NCBI GenBank assembly: GCA_017381935.1
Contig: JAFOBG010000001.1
Location: 1 to 39,065 of the forward strand
Direction: 5' to 3'
Source of the DNA: Alistipes sp.
Lineage (GTDB): Bacteria; Bacteroidota; Bacteroidia; Bacteroidales; Rikenellaceae
Length of the DNA: 39,065 nucleotides
In this document: one piece after another, positions 23,176 through 31,634 of the stretch
Layout: every line of letters begins with the position of its first letter
Position numbering within the stretch: the first letter of the stretch is position 1
The notes under the pieces: generated by a model
What the model was told of the DNA's origin: nothing
Databases searched by the model: none
What the model saw: the letters and a program-made list of their open reading frames with translations, nothing else
Program-made: the position numbers and the translations under genes

Positions 23176-25548
23176 ATGAGCAAAATACTTGAAGGCCTTA
23201 ATCCCGCCCAACGAGAGGCGGTGATAAACTATGATACACCCTCGCTGATTATTGCCGGAGCAGGTTCGGGTAAAACCCGTGTACTTACTTCGCGCATAGC
23301 CTATATGTTGGATAAAGGTATTGCAGCAGATAACATCCTCGCCCTTACCTTTACCAAAAAGGCGGCAAATGAGATGCGTGAACGTATCGAGAAGATGGTC
23401 GGCTTTGCCTCTCGCAGAATACAGATGGGAACCTTCCACTCTATATTCGCCCGCATCTTGCGAGAGAATGCCGAGGCTATAGGCTACACCAAAGAGTTTA
23501 CTATCTACGAGACCACAGACTCTAGAAACCTTATCAAAACCATCATCAAGGAGCGCAATCTTGACGAGGATAAATATAAGCCAAATGTTATCCAATCCCG
23601 TATCTCAACAGCAAAAAACAGCCTTATAACCCCTGGAGCATACGCAGCCAATGCAGCCCTTACGGGTGATGACCGCACAAGACAGGTTCCTGAGTTTTCA
23701 AATATCTATATCGAGTATTGTCGTCGCTGCAAGCAGAATAATGCTATGGACTTTGACGACCTGCTGCTACAGACCAATATCCTGCTCAGAGATTGCCCTG
23801 CAGTATTGGCAACCTACCAACAGAGATTTCAATATATCCTTGTTGATGAGTACCAAGATACAAACTATGCACAGTATCTGATTGTCCGCCGCCTATCACA
23901 ACTTCACAACCGAGTATGTGTTGTGGGAGATGATGCACAGAGTATCTACTCCTTCCGAGGTGCAAAGATTGAGAATATCCTCTCTTTCCAGCGAGACTAT
24001 CCGACAGCAAAGGTTTTTAAGCTTGAGCAGAACTATCGCTCAACCCAGACCATTGTCGATGCAGCAAACTCTGTTATCGACCACAATGCCCGCCGTATGA
24101 AGAAGCGTTGCTTCTCTGAGGGCGAAGTGGGAGATAAAATCCGCATCTTCAAAGCATATACAGACCGAGAAGAGGCCGAGCTTGTTGTATCCGACCTCAG
24201 AGACCGTGTGCGTGAAGGGGGTGATGATTGGCTTGAGGCGGCTATACTCTATCGAACAAACAACCAATCACTTGTCCTTGAGGAGGCTCTGCGCCGTAAG
24301 GGTATTCCTTATAAGATTTACAAGGGCAACTCCTTCTATGACCATAAGGAGATTAAGGACCTACTCGGATATATCCGTCTGGTAATCAATCCAAAGGATG
24401 ACGAGGCCTTTAAGCGAGTTATAAACACTCCGGCAAGAGGTATTGGAGATACTACTATCGAGCGCATTGCCGCAATAGCCAAAAGTAGAGACTGCTCGAT
24501 GTGGGAGGCGATAGATACCCTTGTAAGCCAGAGCCCAACAGATAGTGTGGAGAGGGCTATTATCAAGAAGGTTACCGACTTTGTCTCTATGATTCGCACA
24601 CTCTCGCTTGCCCGTGAGACAAGTGCCATATATGACTTTGGTTTAGATGTGGCAACACGCTCAGGATTGCTAACCTCATATAGGATGCAAAATACCCCTG
24701 AAAACCAATCGGCAATAGATAATATCGAGGAGCTGCTAAACACTATGCAGGAGTACACAGAGAGAACAGAGGCCGAAATTCGTGCAGCCGAGCGTGAGCA
24801 GTTCGATACACCTACTATCGAAGAGTGGCTGCAAAACGTTATGCTGATGACAGACATGGATAACGATGACCCTCAGAGCAACAATAAGGTTACTTTGATG
24901 ACTGTCCACTCAGCTAAAGGCCTGGAGTTCAAATATATATATATTGTAGGCTGCGAAGAGAACCTCTTCCCGTCAATGATGGCTATGGAGAGTAGTGATG
25001 GCCTGGAAGAGGAGCGACGACTATTCTATGTAGCCCTTACCAGAGCTAAGCGTTTGGCAACGCTCTCTTGTGCCGATATGCGTTTCCGATGGGGACAGAT
25101 GAACTTCTCGACCCCGAGCCGTTTCCTTACCGAGATAGACCCTCAATATGTAGAGAGCGACTTCGACCTGAGAGCAAGTCGCCGAAATAGAGAGCTCAAT
25201 GTTTCAGACAATCAGGAAGAGGCTATAACCATTCTGCGTCGCCGATATGACATTCGCCATCAGGAGCAGAAGATGGCCGCACAGCCTCGTCCCCAAAAGC
25301 CTCTGCCTCGCCCTGAGCCGACATACAATACAGACCGCCTCAAGAGAGTTGAAAGCAGTGCCTCGGCTGTAGCAACATCGCAGCCTTGTGCCTACTCGGT
25401 GGGACAGAGAGTTGAGCACCCTAAGTTTGGCAAGGGAACAATTACAGCTATCGAGCCTCTAACAACCGACCACAAGTTGGTCGTAGAATTTGCTCAGTTT
25501 GGAAATAAGACCCTTTTGGCAAAGCTCGCAAAACTGACAGTACTATGA
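23176..25548 (+). CDS. UvrD/PcrA-type 3'-5' DNA helicase
   Basis: 790 residues from the ATG at 23176. A superfamily 1A helicase for nucleotide-excision and mismatch repair and replication-fork upkeep. In order: Q motif GLNPAQREAV, Walker A AGAGSGKTR, TFTKKAANEMRERI (Ia), VDEYQDTN (II), GDDAQSIYSFRGA (III), EQNYRST (IV), TVHSAKGLEF (V) and LFYVALTRAK (VI). The C-terminal tail of about 50 residues (VGQRVEHPKFGKGTI onwards) is the Tudor-like RNA-polymerase-binding domain of PcrA/UvrD. The open frame extends 16 codons upstream into the methyltransferase gene, but MSKILEGLNPAQ is the standard start. Confidence 0.95.
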   Translation: MSKILEGLNPAQREAVINYDTPSLIIAGAGSGKTRVLTSRIAYMLDKGIAADNILALTFTKKAANEMRERIEKMVGFASRRIQMGTFHSIFARILRENAEAIGYTKEFTIYETTDSRNLIKTIIKERNLDEDKYKPNVIQSRISTAKNSLITPGAYAANAALTGDDRTRQVPEFSNIYIEYCRRCKQNNAMDFDDLLLQTNILLRDCPAVLATYQQRFQYILVDEYQDTNYAQYLIVRRLSQLHNRVCVVGDDAQSIYSFRGAKIENILSFQRDYPTAKVFKLEQNYRSTQTIVDAANSVIDHNARRMKKRCFSEGEVGDKIRIFKAYTDREEAELVVSDLRDRVREGGDDWLEAAILYRTNNQSLVLEEALRRKGIPYKIYKGNSFYDHKEIKDLLGYIRLVINPKDDEAFKRVINTPARGIGDTTIERIAAIAKSRDCSMWEAIDTLVSQSPTDSVERAIIKKVTDFVSMIRTLSLARETSAIYDFGLDVATRSGLLTSYRMQNTPENQSAIDNIEELLNTMQEYTERTEAEIRAAEREQFDTPTIEEWLQNVMLMTDMDNDDPQSNNKVTLMTVHSAKGLEFKYIYIVGCEENLFPSMMAMESSDGLEEERRLFYVALTRAKRLATLSCADMRFRWGQMNFSTPSRFLTEIDPQYVESDFDLRASRRNRELNVSDNQEEAITILRRRYDIRHQEQKMAAQPRPQKPLPRPEPTYNTDRLKRVESSASAVATSQPCAYSVGQRVEHPKFGKGTITAIEPLTTDHKLVVEFAQFGNKTLLAKLAKLTVL

Positions 25549-26459
25549 TGCCACTTGTTTCGGTCTGCATGACCACCTACAACCATGAGCCATACATTGC
25601 TCAAGCTATAGAGAGTGTCCTTAATCAGAGATGTTCTTTTGATGTAGAGGTGGTATTGGGTGAGGATTGCAGTAGTGATAATACTCTTGCCATTTGTCGC
25701 AAATATGAGGCTCAATACCCCGACAAGGTAAGAGTTATCACCTCGACAAACAATGTAGGCATGAAGGCAAACTATCGTCGAACAATCGAGGCGTGCCGAG
25801 CAGAGTATATCGCTATGTGCGATGGCGATGATTGGTTCTCAGACCCGGATAAGTTGCAACTCCAGATTGACACTATCCAAAAGGAGGGTTGCGCTATGTG
25901 CTACACCCGAAGTGAGCGCAGAAAAGAGAGTGGCAGTACTATCTACCCATCGGCAGGCCTGAATGAGAGTTTTGAGACGATGCTTGTTCTTAATACAGCT
26001 GAAAACTGCACGGTGGTTGCCAAAAAGGAGTTAATCCTCCAATATTATAATGAGGTAAAACCCGAAACACACCCTGAGTGGTTAACCGACGATTTGCCGA
26101 TGTGGTTATGGTTTGCCGCAACACAAACTATTAAGGCTATAGACCGAGTAACGGCTGTGCATCGTGTGTTGGAGAGCAGTGTAAGCCATAGCAGCAATTG
26201 GCAGAAGAGTTTACGCTTCTGCGACTCTTTGGCCGATATAATGTTGTGGTTTGATAAAAATTACGGTAAGAGCCGACAAAGAGCCTTCCTCTTACGTCGT
26301 AAGCAGAATGACGCCCTTTGGGTGTTGTCATATCACGGCACGATTGCAAACTTTATTGCTCGATGGTGGAGCGAGTCGATACAAAACCCGATACTCTTCA
26401 CAAATATCGCCGCCTACGGATTGTTCGCCAAGAAGATTTTTTACAGAATGTGGTTATGA
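25545..26459 (+). CDS. Family 2 glycosyltransferase
   Basis: 304 residues. The GT-A fold begins PLVSVCMTTYNHEPYIAQAI and includes the nucleotide-sugar stretch LGEDCSSDNTLAIC and the metal-binding CDGDDWFSDPDK (DxD). Its likely job is to transfer a sugar from a nucleotide donor in surface glycan or protein glycan synthesis; donor and acceptor are unknown. The C-terminal 60 residues are basic and aromatic with no clear membrane span. It overlaps the helicase stop (ATGA) and nth, so a lone glycosyltransferase is translationally coupled to two DNA-repair genes, which says little about its own pathway. Confidence 0.88.
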   Translation: MMPLVSVCMTTYNHEPYIAQAIESVLNQRCSFDVEVVLGEDCSSDNTLAICRKYEAQYPDKVRVITSTNNVGMKANYRRTIEACRAEYIAMCDGDDWFSDPDKLQLQIDTIQKEGCAMCYTRSERRKESGSTIYPSAGLNESFETMLVLNTAENCTVVAKKELILQYYNEVKPETHPEWLTDDLPMWLWFAATQTIKAIDRVTAVHRVLESSVSHSSNWQKSLRFCDSLADIMLWFDKNYGKSRQRAFLLRRKQNDALWVLSYHGTIANFIARWWSESIQNPILFTNIAAYGLFAKKIFYRMWL

Positions 26460-27091
26460 GACAAAAAGAGAGATACGAGGGTATAATTGGCTGGTTCAAA
26501 AAAAATATGCCCGTTGCTGAGAGTGAACTAAAGTACGAAAACAGCTTTCAATTGCTTGTTGCCGTTATTCTGTCGGCACAATGTACCGATAAACGTGTCA
26601 ACATGACAACCCCTGCCCTCTTTGAAGCATACCCAACCCCTCAGGCGATGGCAGAGGCTACGGCTGAGGATATCTTTTCGTATATCCGTTCTATATCATA
26701 CCCCAACAACAAAGCCAAAAACCTTGCAGCTATGGCACGTATGCTTTGCAGTGAATTTGGAGGCGAAGTACCAAATGATATAGATAGCATGATGCGCCTA
26801 CCGGGTGTCGGAAGAAAGACGGCAAATGTTGTCGGCGCTGTAATCTGGGGCAAGGAGGTTATGCCGGTAGATACCCATGTCTTTCGTGTCTCTGCCCGTA
26901 TAGGCCTTACAAAAGATGCCAAGACGCCTCGCCAAACAGAGCTGCAATTAGAGAAAAATATCCCCTCACATCTGCTGCCTATAGCTCACCATTGGTTAAT
27001 TCTCCACGGCAGATATGTCTGCACCGCAAGAAAACCAAAGTGCTCTGAGTGCGGCATAAAAGAGTGGTGCAAGTCATATAATACAATATAA
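26456..27091 (+). CDS. nth: Endonuclease III (DNA glycosylase / AP lyase)
   Basis: 211 residues from the ATG at 26456, which overlaps the glycosyltransferase stop. It removes oxidised pyrimidines and cuts the resulting abasic site. The helix-hairpin-helix LPGVGRKTANVV carries the catalytic Lys, and PVDTHVFRVSARIGL the catalytic Asp. The C-terminal [4Fe-4S] loop has Cys189, 196, 199 and 205 in the C-x6-C-x2-C-x5-C spacing. The 46 upstream open codons overlap the glycosyltransferase in another frame and were rejected. A weak hairpin at about 27106-27122 may end the run. Confidence 0.95.
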   Translation: MRQKERYEGIIGWFKKNMPVAESELKYENSFQLLVAVILSAQCTDKRVNMTTPALFEAYPTPQAMAEATAEDIFSYIRSISYPNNKAKNLAAMARMLCSEFGGEVPNDIDSMMRLPGVGRKTANVVGAVIWGKEVMPVDTHVFRVSARIGLTKDAKTPRQTELQLEKNIPSHLLPIAHHWLILHGRYVCTARKPKCSECGIKEWCKSYNTI

Positions 27092-27169
27092 ATCACTGCA
27101 TAAAAGCTCTTTAAATAGAGCTTGTCGAGGTGTTTGTTAATCTATTTTTAGAGTTTTTTTAGAAAAATG

Positions 27170-27200
27170 TTTGTTCTTTTCAAATTTTATTGTACTTTTG
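27170..27200 (+). promoter_or_regulatory. Promoter of rpmH
   Basis: TTTG (27170-27173), a 19-nt spacer, then TACTTTTG (27193-27200): an exact Bacteroidota promoter. The leader to the rpmH ATG is about 57 nt. Confidence 0.8.
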
Positions 27201-27262
27201 CACCTCGCAAGGGCATGTTATGCTCTGATAGATAGAACAAAACAATAAAAAACGATACGATT

Positions 27263-27430
27263 ATGGCAATGAAGAGAACTTATCAGCCTTCTCGTCGCAA
27301 GAGAATCAACAAGCATGGTTTCCGTGCGAGAATGGCAACTGCTAATGGCCGCAAGGTTTTGGCAGCACGTCGCGCTAAAGGACGTAAAAAGTTGACTGTA
27401 TCTGACGAGGCAACTTTCAAGTACAACTAG
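27263..27430 (+). CDS. rpmH: Ribosomal protein bL34
   Basis: A 55-codon gene. The product is the very basic large-subunit protein L34, with the family core [28 protein letters not shown] and RRAKGRKKL, followed by a short tail ([11 protein letters not shown]) of the kind seen in Bacteroidota. Two ATGs stand at codons 1 and 3; the second (MKRTYQPS, 53 residues) is the classical bL34 start, and either is possible. It has its own strong promoter and terminator and stands alone, not in front of rnpA as in many other bacteria. Confidence 0.95.
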   Translation: MAMKRTYQPSRRKRINKHGFRARMATANGRKVLAARRAKGRKKLTVSDEATFKYN

Positions 27431-27455
27431 TAGTTCGGCAACGGATTACTCACGT

Positions 27456-27499
27456 AACAGCATATAACCAATCCATTATGGGTTGGTTTTGCTGTTTTT
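27456..27499 (+). terminator. Terminator of rpmH
   Basis: A two-part stem: 27456-27462 with 27490-27496, and 27466-27474 with 27480-27488, loop of 5 nt, ending in a T run. A strong Rho-independent terminator. Confidence 0.85.
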
Positions 27500-27511
27500 A
27501 GCCCTTAACAC

Positions 27512-27546
27512 AAAAAAAGTAGCATTAGCAGATATGCCAATGCTAC
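27512..27546 (-). terminator. Terminator of the sigma factor / small ORF unit
   Basis: Stem 27519-27526 with 27539-27546 plus 27528-27529/27536-27537; the A run at 27512-27518 is the T tract on the minus strand. It lies 16 nt after the stop codon of the small ORF. Confidence 0.8.
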
Positions 27547-27562
27547 AAATTAACTACGGGAC

Positions 27563-27682
27563 TTATGACAACACCTCTGAGAGTATCGCATCAAGCAGAA
27601 GTAGGTCCGGTTCATCACATATTACATAGTCCATCAATAGTTGTTCATCGTTTAATGTGCTTAAAGGGTCTATATTCGTCAT
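27563..27682 (-). CDS. 39-residue acidic small ORF behind the ECF sigma gene
   Basis: A 39-codon ORF, MTNIDPLSTLNDEQLLMDYV at its start, with a C-terminal half of Asp, Glu and Leu (DLLLLDAILSEVLS). It is strongly acidic and probably helical and amphipathic. It lies 67 nt downstream of the sigma factor on the same strand, just before a strong terminator, so the open stretch is inside a transcribed unit. A small inverted repeat (27707-27719) lies between the two genes. No family is recognised. A small acidic partner of the sigma factor is possible but unproven; chance openness of 40 codons cannot be excluded. Confidence 0.5.
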   Translation of the reverse strand: MTNIDPLSTLNDEQLLMDYVICDEPDLLLLDAILSEVLS

Positions 27683-27749
27683 AGGCAGACTTTTTTAGTG
27701 TGTTAAGTGAGTGTTCACTTCTATAACGAACATAGACAATGATTTATTG

Positions 27750-28334
27750 CTAACAGAGCACTAAATTTCTCTCTTTAATCATTTTTCTTAAGTTTATCAA
27801 CGCATAACGCATACGACCTAAGGCAGTATTGATGCTCACACCGGTCTGCTCTGCAATCTCTTTAAAGGAGAGATCTGAGTAGTATCTGAGCATAACAACC
27901 TCTCGCTGCTCGTCAGGCAGAAGCTCAACAAGGTTACGCACATCGGCATCTATCTGCTCGCCAATCATATTATCCTCAACGGTCTTTTCAGCATATTTGA
28001 GTGTGCCCAGAACATTATATCCTGCGCTTGACTCGCTGACAGAGTTATTATTCTTCTGAGAACGGAAATAGTCTAAAGCCTTATTGTGAGCTATTCTAAG
28101 TACCCATGACAGGAACTTGCCATTATCTTTATAACGACCTTCGTCAATCACGCTTACAACCTTAATAAAGGTCTCCTGCGCAATATCATCTGCCAAATCG
28201 ACATCTTTGACCATCATACGAAGATAGTCGCGGACACGACGGTTATATTTATCTATCAGAGTGGAAATAGCACTCTTATCGCCCTGCATATAGAGATTCA
28301 GCAACTGGCTGTCGCTCAAAATCTGTGCATTCAT
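27750..28334 (-). CDS. ECF-type RNA polymerase sigma factor
   Basis: 194 residues: sigma region 2 (about 20-90, with DLADDIAQETFIKVV and the core-binding helix) and region 4 (about 135-190, LPDEQREVVMLRYYSDLSFK then a helix-turn-helix EIAEQTGVSINTALGRMRYAL). It directs RNA polymerase to a special set of promoters. No FecR-like anti-sigma factor or TonB receptor lies beside it, so it is not of the iron-starvation type; the only neighbour downstream is a 39-codon acidic ORF. The promoter at 28423-28430 looks like the ordinary housekeeping type, so autoregulation is not evident. Confidence 0.92.
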   Translation of the reverse strand: MNAQILSDSQLLNLYMQGDKSAISTLIDKYNRRVRDYLRMMVKDVDLADDIAQETFIKVVSVIDEGRYKDNGKFLSWVLRIAHNKALDYFRSQKNNNSVSESSAGYNVLGTLKYAEKTVEDNMIGEQIDADVRNLVELLPDEQREVVMLRYYSDLSFKEIAEQTGVSINTALGRMRYALINLRKMIKERNLVLC

Positions 28335-28422
28335 ATTCTTCTCCTTTCTTTAAATGTGTTCAGAGTAGAATTTTCTCAATAGGCAATAAGTGTTTTAAGA
28401 GTTTAACAATATTTTTGTATCA

Positions 28423-28430
28423 CAAAGATA
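28423..28430 (-). promoter_or_regulatory. -7 box of the ECF sigma gene
   Basis: TATCTTTG on the minus strand (28430-28423), an exact TAnnTTTG. Start expected near 28418. Confidence 0.5.
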
Positions 28431-28605
28431 TAACAGATTTTTTCAATCTCCAAATGCTACAAATTGGTCATATCCTCATTTTTTCGACAGTAAATTGACA
28501 AAAATCGTGCCGAAACAGCTCTGTAGGCCCTCTTTTTAGACTTTTGTCGCAAAATATGTCAGTGGGTGAATTGACCATAACAGGCGGTGAAATGATACAA
28601 TAAAA

Positions 28606-28627
28606 GATGTAAAATATACTTTACATC
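28606..28627. terminator. Hairpin terminator after the XRE gene
   Basis: Stem 28606-28613 with 28620-28627 and a 6-nt loop; T-rich on both exits. It lies 12 nt beyond the stop codon of the XRE gene. Confidence 0.65.
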
Positions 28628-28638
28628 CTTTTTTGTCG

Positions 28639-28839
28639 CTAATCGTCCTCCTCCAAAGAGAATATCGTCTCTACAGGTTTATCAAAGAGGCGTGCAATTT
28701 TAAGAGCCAATAGTGTTGAGGGCACAAAACGGCTACTCTCTATTGCATTTACCGTCTGGCGACTCACCCCTATTGCATCAGCTAACTGCTGTTGTGTCAT
28801 GCGCAGCTCCGCACGTGCTACCTTGATACTATTCTTCAT
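28639..28839 (-). CDS. XRE-family (Cro/CI-like) regulator
   Basis: 66 residues, almost entirely one helix-turn-helix domain: ELRMTQQQLADAIGVSRQTVNAIE (about 11-34), then LALKIARLFDKPVETIF. It fits the small stand-alone XRE proteins that end in a VExIFSLEE-like tail. It binds DNA as a dimer, probably at its own promoter. It overlaps the upstream membrane-protein gene by 11 nt and so is made from the same message. Such pairs of a tiny XRE regulator and a multi-helix membrane protein recur in bacteria, usually with the regulator controlling the pair. Confidence 0.9.
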   Translation of the reverse strand: MKNSIKVARAELRMTQQQLADAIGVSRQTVNAIESSRFVPSTLLALKIARLFDKPVETIFSLEEDD

Positions 28840-29278
28840 ACTGTTCTCTATTTAGTAGCCACAATTTGATTCTGAAAGTAACCAAAAAGATAAGAGGCAG
28901 TATAAACATGTGATATATCAAAAACTCATAGAAGTTGTTTCCATACAAAAACAAAACCGCAACAATAAGCACGGCCGAGGATATATATAGTGCCAACAAC
29001 AATGAGTCAAGACGCAAAGCAGAGATCATCTCATCCTCACACTTCTCTCTTGAGCAAGATGTAAAGATAAAGCCTACCAACAGACCAATAATAGTAATGT
29101 TATTCAAAATACGGGAACCGGTATCAAGATAGTTGCCTGTGGCTGAGAAAAAACGACCAAAGTTAATGTCCTCACCACCGGTAACCATAATAAAGAGACC
29201 CAATAGAATAAAAGGCACCAATATCGCCCATCCTATCTTACCAAAAACGTGAGGAAGCAAAAAACTTCTATTTTTCAT
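28829..29278 (-). CDS. Four-helix membrane protein paired with XRE regulator
   Basis: 149 residues with four hydrophobic segments (about 13-33, 57-75, 90-110 and 117-137), a basic start and a charged loop with CSREKCEDE between helices 2 and 3. The family is not recognised with certainty; the layout resembles DUF2178-like membrane proteins. It is the first gene of the pair and has a clear promoter (29301-29331) giving a short leader. The function is unknown; the partner suggests the pair responds to some signal at the membrane. Confidence 0.75.
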   Translation of the reverse strand: MKNRSFLLPHVFGKIGWAILVPFILLGLFIMVTGGEDINFGRFFSATGNYLDTGSRILNNITIIGLLVGFIFTSCSREKCEDEMISALRLDSLLLALYISSAVLIVAVLFLYGNNFYEFLIYHMFILPLIFLVTFRIKLWLLNREQYEE

Positions 29279-29300
29279 AGCAAACTCTTTTTGTACTATA

Positions 29301-29331
29301 CAAAAGTAACTAAATTTTCATCAAATCCAAA
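29301..29331 (-). promoter_or_regulatory. Promoter of the membrane protein / XRE pair
   Basis: On the minus strand TTTG (29331-29328), a 19-nt spacer, TACTTTTG (29308-29301). Both boxes are exact. Confidence 0.75.
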
Positions 29332-29436
29332 AAAATGATAACTTATCTTGTAAAGATTTTATGCTATTCAAAATTGTCAATAATAAACAAAGTAAAAAAA
29401 TCGCAAAAAAAGTTGTAAAAAAAATGTCGTGTTTTC

Positions 29437-29467
29437 TTGCTAAAATGTCAAGAATGTTTTACATTTG
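29437..29467 (+). promoter_or_regulatory. Promoter of the 6S-like RNA
   Basis: TTG (29437-29439), a 20-nt spacer, then TACATTTG (29460-29467), an exact -7 box. Transcription is expected near 29472. Confidence 0.65.
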
Positions 29468-29472
29468 CAATG

Positions 29473-29705
29473 TGATTCATCATCACAATGTTTGACAGAC
29501 TCTCTTATACGACAGTTGGGGCGTGTTGACCGCTGAAGTGGAGGGGATAAGGTCGCACTTCCTTCCTCTCCTATTTTGGGTTAAGTGCAATGTGCAATAT
29601 AAAAAGGTGAGTGATTTGGTAGTAAGCACGCCTCTCAATGTCGTTTAGTTTTTGAAATAACAGCGAATATATAACAAAAAAGAGCCTTTATTAGGCTCTT
29701 TTGTT
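29473..29705 (+). ncRNA. ssrS: 6S-like small RNA candidate
   Basis: A gene-free stretch of about 230 nt with its own promoter and terminator. The ends pair into a closing stem: CGACA (29510-29514) with TGTCG (29639-29643) and GGGCGTG (29519-29525) with CACGCCT (29627-29633), about 12 pairs. The interior has an inner hairpin GAAGTG/CACTTC (29534-29539 region with 29556-29561 region) and unpaired flanks. A long rod closed at its base with an open middle and about this length is what 6S RNA looks like; that RNA binds RNA polymerase and mimics an open promoter. Sequence identity to known Bacteroidales 6S was not checked, so the gene symbol is tentative. Another free-standing small RNA is the alternative. 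Confidence 0.5.
29681..29705. terminator. Bidirectional terminator, 6S-like RNA and folE
   Basis: Stem AGAGCCT/AGGCTCT with a 5-nt loop, A run before and T run after. It lies just past the folE stop codon and so serves both convergent transcripts. Confidence 0.8.
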
Positions 29706-29721
29706 GTTATAACCACTCTCT

Positions 29722-30324
29722 TTAGCGCAGCTTATGAGATATAAGCGACATAAACTCCTCACGGGTGCGGTGGTCTGAGAGGAAAATGCCGGTAAAAGCC
29801 GAGGTTGTGGTTGCGGAGTCTTGCTTCTCTACGCCACGCATCTGCATACAGGTATGCGACGCCTCGATTACAACTGCCACACCAAGTGGATTGAGAGCCT
29901 CCTGAATAGAGTCTCTAATCTGAACCGTCAAACGCTCCTGCACCTGCAAACGACGAGCAAAACACTCTACTACACGGGCAATCTTACTTAGCCCCGTAAT
30001 CTTACCATTCGGGATATAAGCCACATGAGCCTTGCCGATAAATGGCAACATGTGGTGCTCACAGACAGAGAAAATCTCGATATCCTTAACAAGCACCATC
30101 TGGCGATACTCCTCATTAAACATCGCCGAGCGAATAATCTCTATCGGATCCTCATTGTATCCCTTTGTAAGGAACGACCACGCTTTTGCCACACGCATAG
30201 GTGTCTTTATAAGCCCCTCACGAGTTGGGTCTTCTCCTAACAATTTGAGCACCTCAGAGTAGTGATAAGCAAGTTTTTCGAGGGTCTTATCATCAAATTT
30301 ATCCTCTCTTTTATAATTTTCCAT
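29722..30324 (-). CDS. folE: GTP cyclohydrolase I
   Basis: 200 residues. It opens and recyclises GTP to 7,8-dihydroneopterin triphosphate, first step of folate synthesis (and of queuosine). The zinc ligand motif VCEHHMLPF (Cys88, His91), [15 protein letters not shown] and the later SHTCMQMRG (third zinc ligand) are all present, with the family's C-terminal [10 protein letters not shown] stretch. It is the last gene of a five-gene minus-strand run and overlaps the upstream rdgB by 14 nt. Confidence 0.95.
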   Translation of the reverse strand: MENYKREDKFDDKTLEKLAYHYSEVLKLLGEDPTREGLIKTPMRVAKAWSFLTKGYNEDPIEIIRSAMFNEEYRQMVLVKDIEIFSVCEHHMLPFIGKAHVAYIPNGKITGLSKIARVVECFARRLQVQERLTVQIRDSIQEALNPLGVAVVIEASHTCMQMRGVEKQDSATTTSAFTGIFLSDHRTREEFMSLISHKLR

Positions 30325-30895
30325 CCTTCAAAAAATTTACAAGTTTAGCCACGGCACGACCTCGATGCGAAATTGCATTCTTTGCCTCTGCCGACATCTG
30401 CGCAAAGGTAACAATTTCTCCCGAAGGTACAAAAAGAGGGTCATAGCCAAAGCCCTCACATCCAGACTCTCTTGTGGCGATAGTACCCTCAACAATACCC
30501 TCAAAAAGGTACTCTTTACCCTCTAAAATAAGGGCAATAACTGTACGAAAACGGGCCTTGCGATTACTCTGCCCCTCAAGATTTTTAAGCAATAGACGAT
30601 TGTTGGCTGCAAAGTCATGTCCATCTGTAGCATAGCGTGCCGAGTGTACCCCAGGCTCTCCACCTAAAGCCTCAACCTCAAGCCCTGTATCGTCTGCAAA
30701 GCAGTCTGCGCCAGTCTTTTCAAAGACATAACGAGCCTTCTGCAGGGCATTACCCTCAAGAGTTGCTGCAGTCTCAGGTATATCCTCTGTAATACCACAC
30801 TCTTTCAGTGTTACCAACTCAAAGGCATCCCCAAGCAGAGCTTGTACCTCACTGAGTTTGTGAGCGTTGTTTGTTGCAAAAATTATCTTTCCCAT
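30311..30895 (-). CDS. rdgB: XTP/dITP diphosphatase (HAM1 family)
   Basis: 194 residues. It hydrolyses non-canonical purine nucleotides (dITP, XTP) to monophosphates, keeping them out of DNA. Family marks: [13 protein letters not shown] at the start, [20 protein letters not shown] with its acidic metal site, FGYDPLFVP and [10 protein letters not shown] near the end. It overlaps folE by 14 nt and abuts the lipoprotein gene upstream with a 1-nt overlap. Confidence 0.95.
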   Translation of the reverse strand: MGKIIFATNNAHKLSEVQALLGDAFELVTLKECGITEDIPETAATLEGNALQKARYVFEKTGADCFADDTGLEVEALGGEPGVHSARYATDGHDFAANNRLLLKNLEGQSNRKARFRTVIALILEGKEYLFEGIVEGTIATRESGCEGFGYDPLFVPSGEIVTFAQMSAEAKNAISHRGRAVAKLVNFLKDGKL

Positions 30896-31620
30896 TATTT
30901 ATAGTTTACATATCCATTTGAATATACAACAACAAGGTTGAGCTGCTTATTGTCAACCAAATCTTTATAGACAATCTCCATCTTGCCTGAAGTTGGAGTG
31001 CGGCTCGACCTCTCAAAGACAAGCGGATTGTTCTCCTCTATAGTAAAGTGTATCGAGTACTCCCCCTCTTTATGCAAAACATATCCACCACCACAAAGAG
31101 TAGTCTGTATGGTTGCAGTCTGAGGTACAAGTTGATAGCTTACAACAATATCTGCATGATAAGTATCAACATAACTCTCTTCTCTAAAAGCGTATGTAAA
31201 ACTCCTCTGAACACCCTCTTGTCCAACAAAAGTGGCAATAAGTGAGCCGTCATTGCTCGCACCGATACGCTTCAATATCCATATAGCTCCCTCAGAGAAG
31301 GTTTTGCCGCTGGTTGTAATTACATATTTGTCATTATAGATGTTGCCATTGAGATTGATTACAATCTGCTTCTCCTCTATTGTGGCTTGTACATTATTAA
31401 ACCACATAGACTTGATAAGCATCTGCATTGTCTCGTCTGCCGCCAAAAGAGCATCACCATAAATTGCTATACGAGAGTTTTCCACTACACTATACAACAC
31501 ATTGTTGACCTTTGACTGCAATAGCTCATTGGCTCTATTTGGATTAGGAACTGTTCCCTGGTCAATCTTACACGCTGTAAAACTCAACAGCGCAAGCAGT
31601 ATCAATATATATCGTCTCAT
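30895..31620 (-). CDS. Lipoprotein, unknown function
   Basis: 241 residues with a lipoprotein signal (hydrophobic 5-13, lipobox LSFTAC, Cys17 as the modified residue). The mature part is rich in predicted strands, with no family I recognise. It lies between a putative outer-membrane protein gene (14 nt upstream) and rdgB, so it is envelope-located by signal. Nothing shows whether it works with the outer-membrane protein or merely shares its message. Confidence 0.75.
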   Translation of the reverse strand: MRRYILILLALLSFTACKIDQGTVPNPNRANELLQSKVNNVLYSVVENSRIAIYGDALLAADETMQMLIKSMWFNNVQATIEEKQIVINLNGNIYNDKYVITTSGKTFSEGAIWILKRIGASNDGSLIATFVGQEGVQRSFTYAFREESYVDTYHADIVVSYQLVPQTATIQTTLCGGGYVLHKEGEYSIHFTIEENNPLVFERSSRTPTSGKMEIVYKDLVDNKQLNLVVVYSNGYVNYK

Positions 31621-31634
31621 TATCGTCCCTCCTA

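Larger units (their letters stand above)
28335..28638. other. Intergenic region between sigma factor and XRE gene
   Basis: About 300 nt. It holds the sigma factor promoter (-7 box at 28430-28423, leader about 84 nt) and the hairpin terminator at 28606-28627. The rest (about 28440-28600) shows no convincing gene; a 36-codon minus-strand ORF at 28468-28577 was not credible. Confidence 0.6.

Noticed and set aside
27707-27719. Small inverted repeat AGTGA/TCACT between the sigma gene and the small ORF as an operator
   Set aside because: Only 5 bp per arm; it may be a minor hairpin in the message. Not enough to claim a binding site.
28468-28577. 36-codon minus-strand ORF upstream of the sigma factor
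   Set aside because: No family likeness, mixed composition, no promoter, and it begins between a terminator and the sigma promoter without other support.
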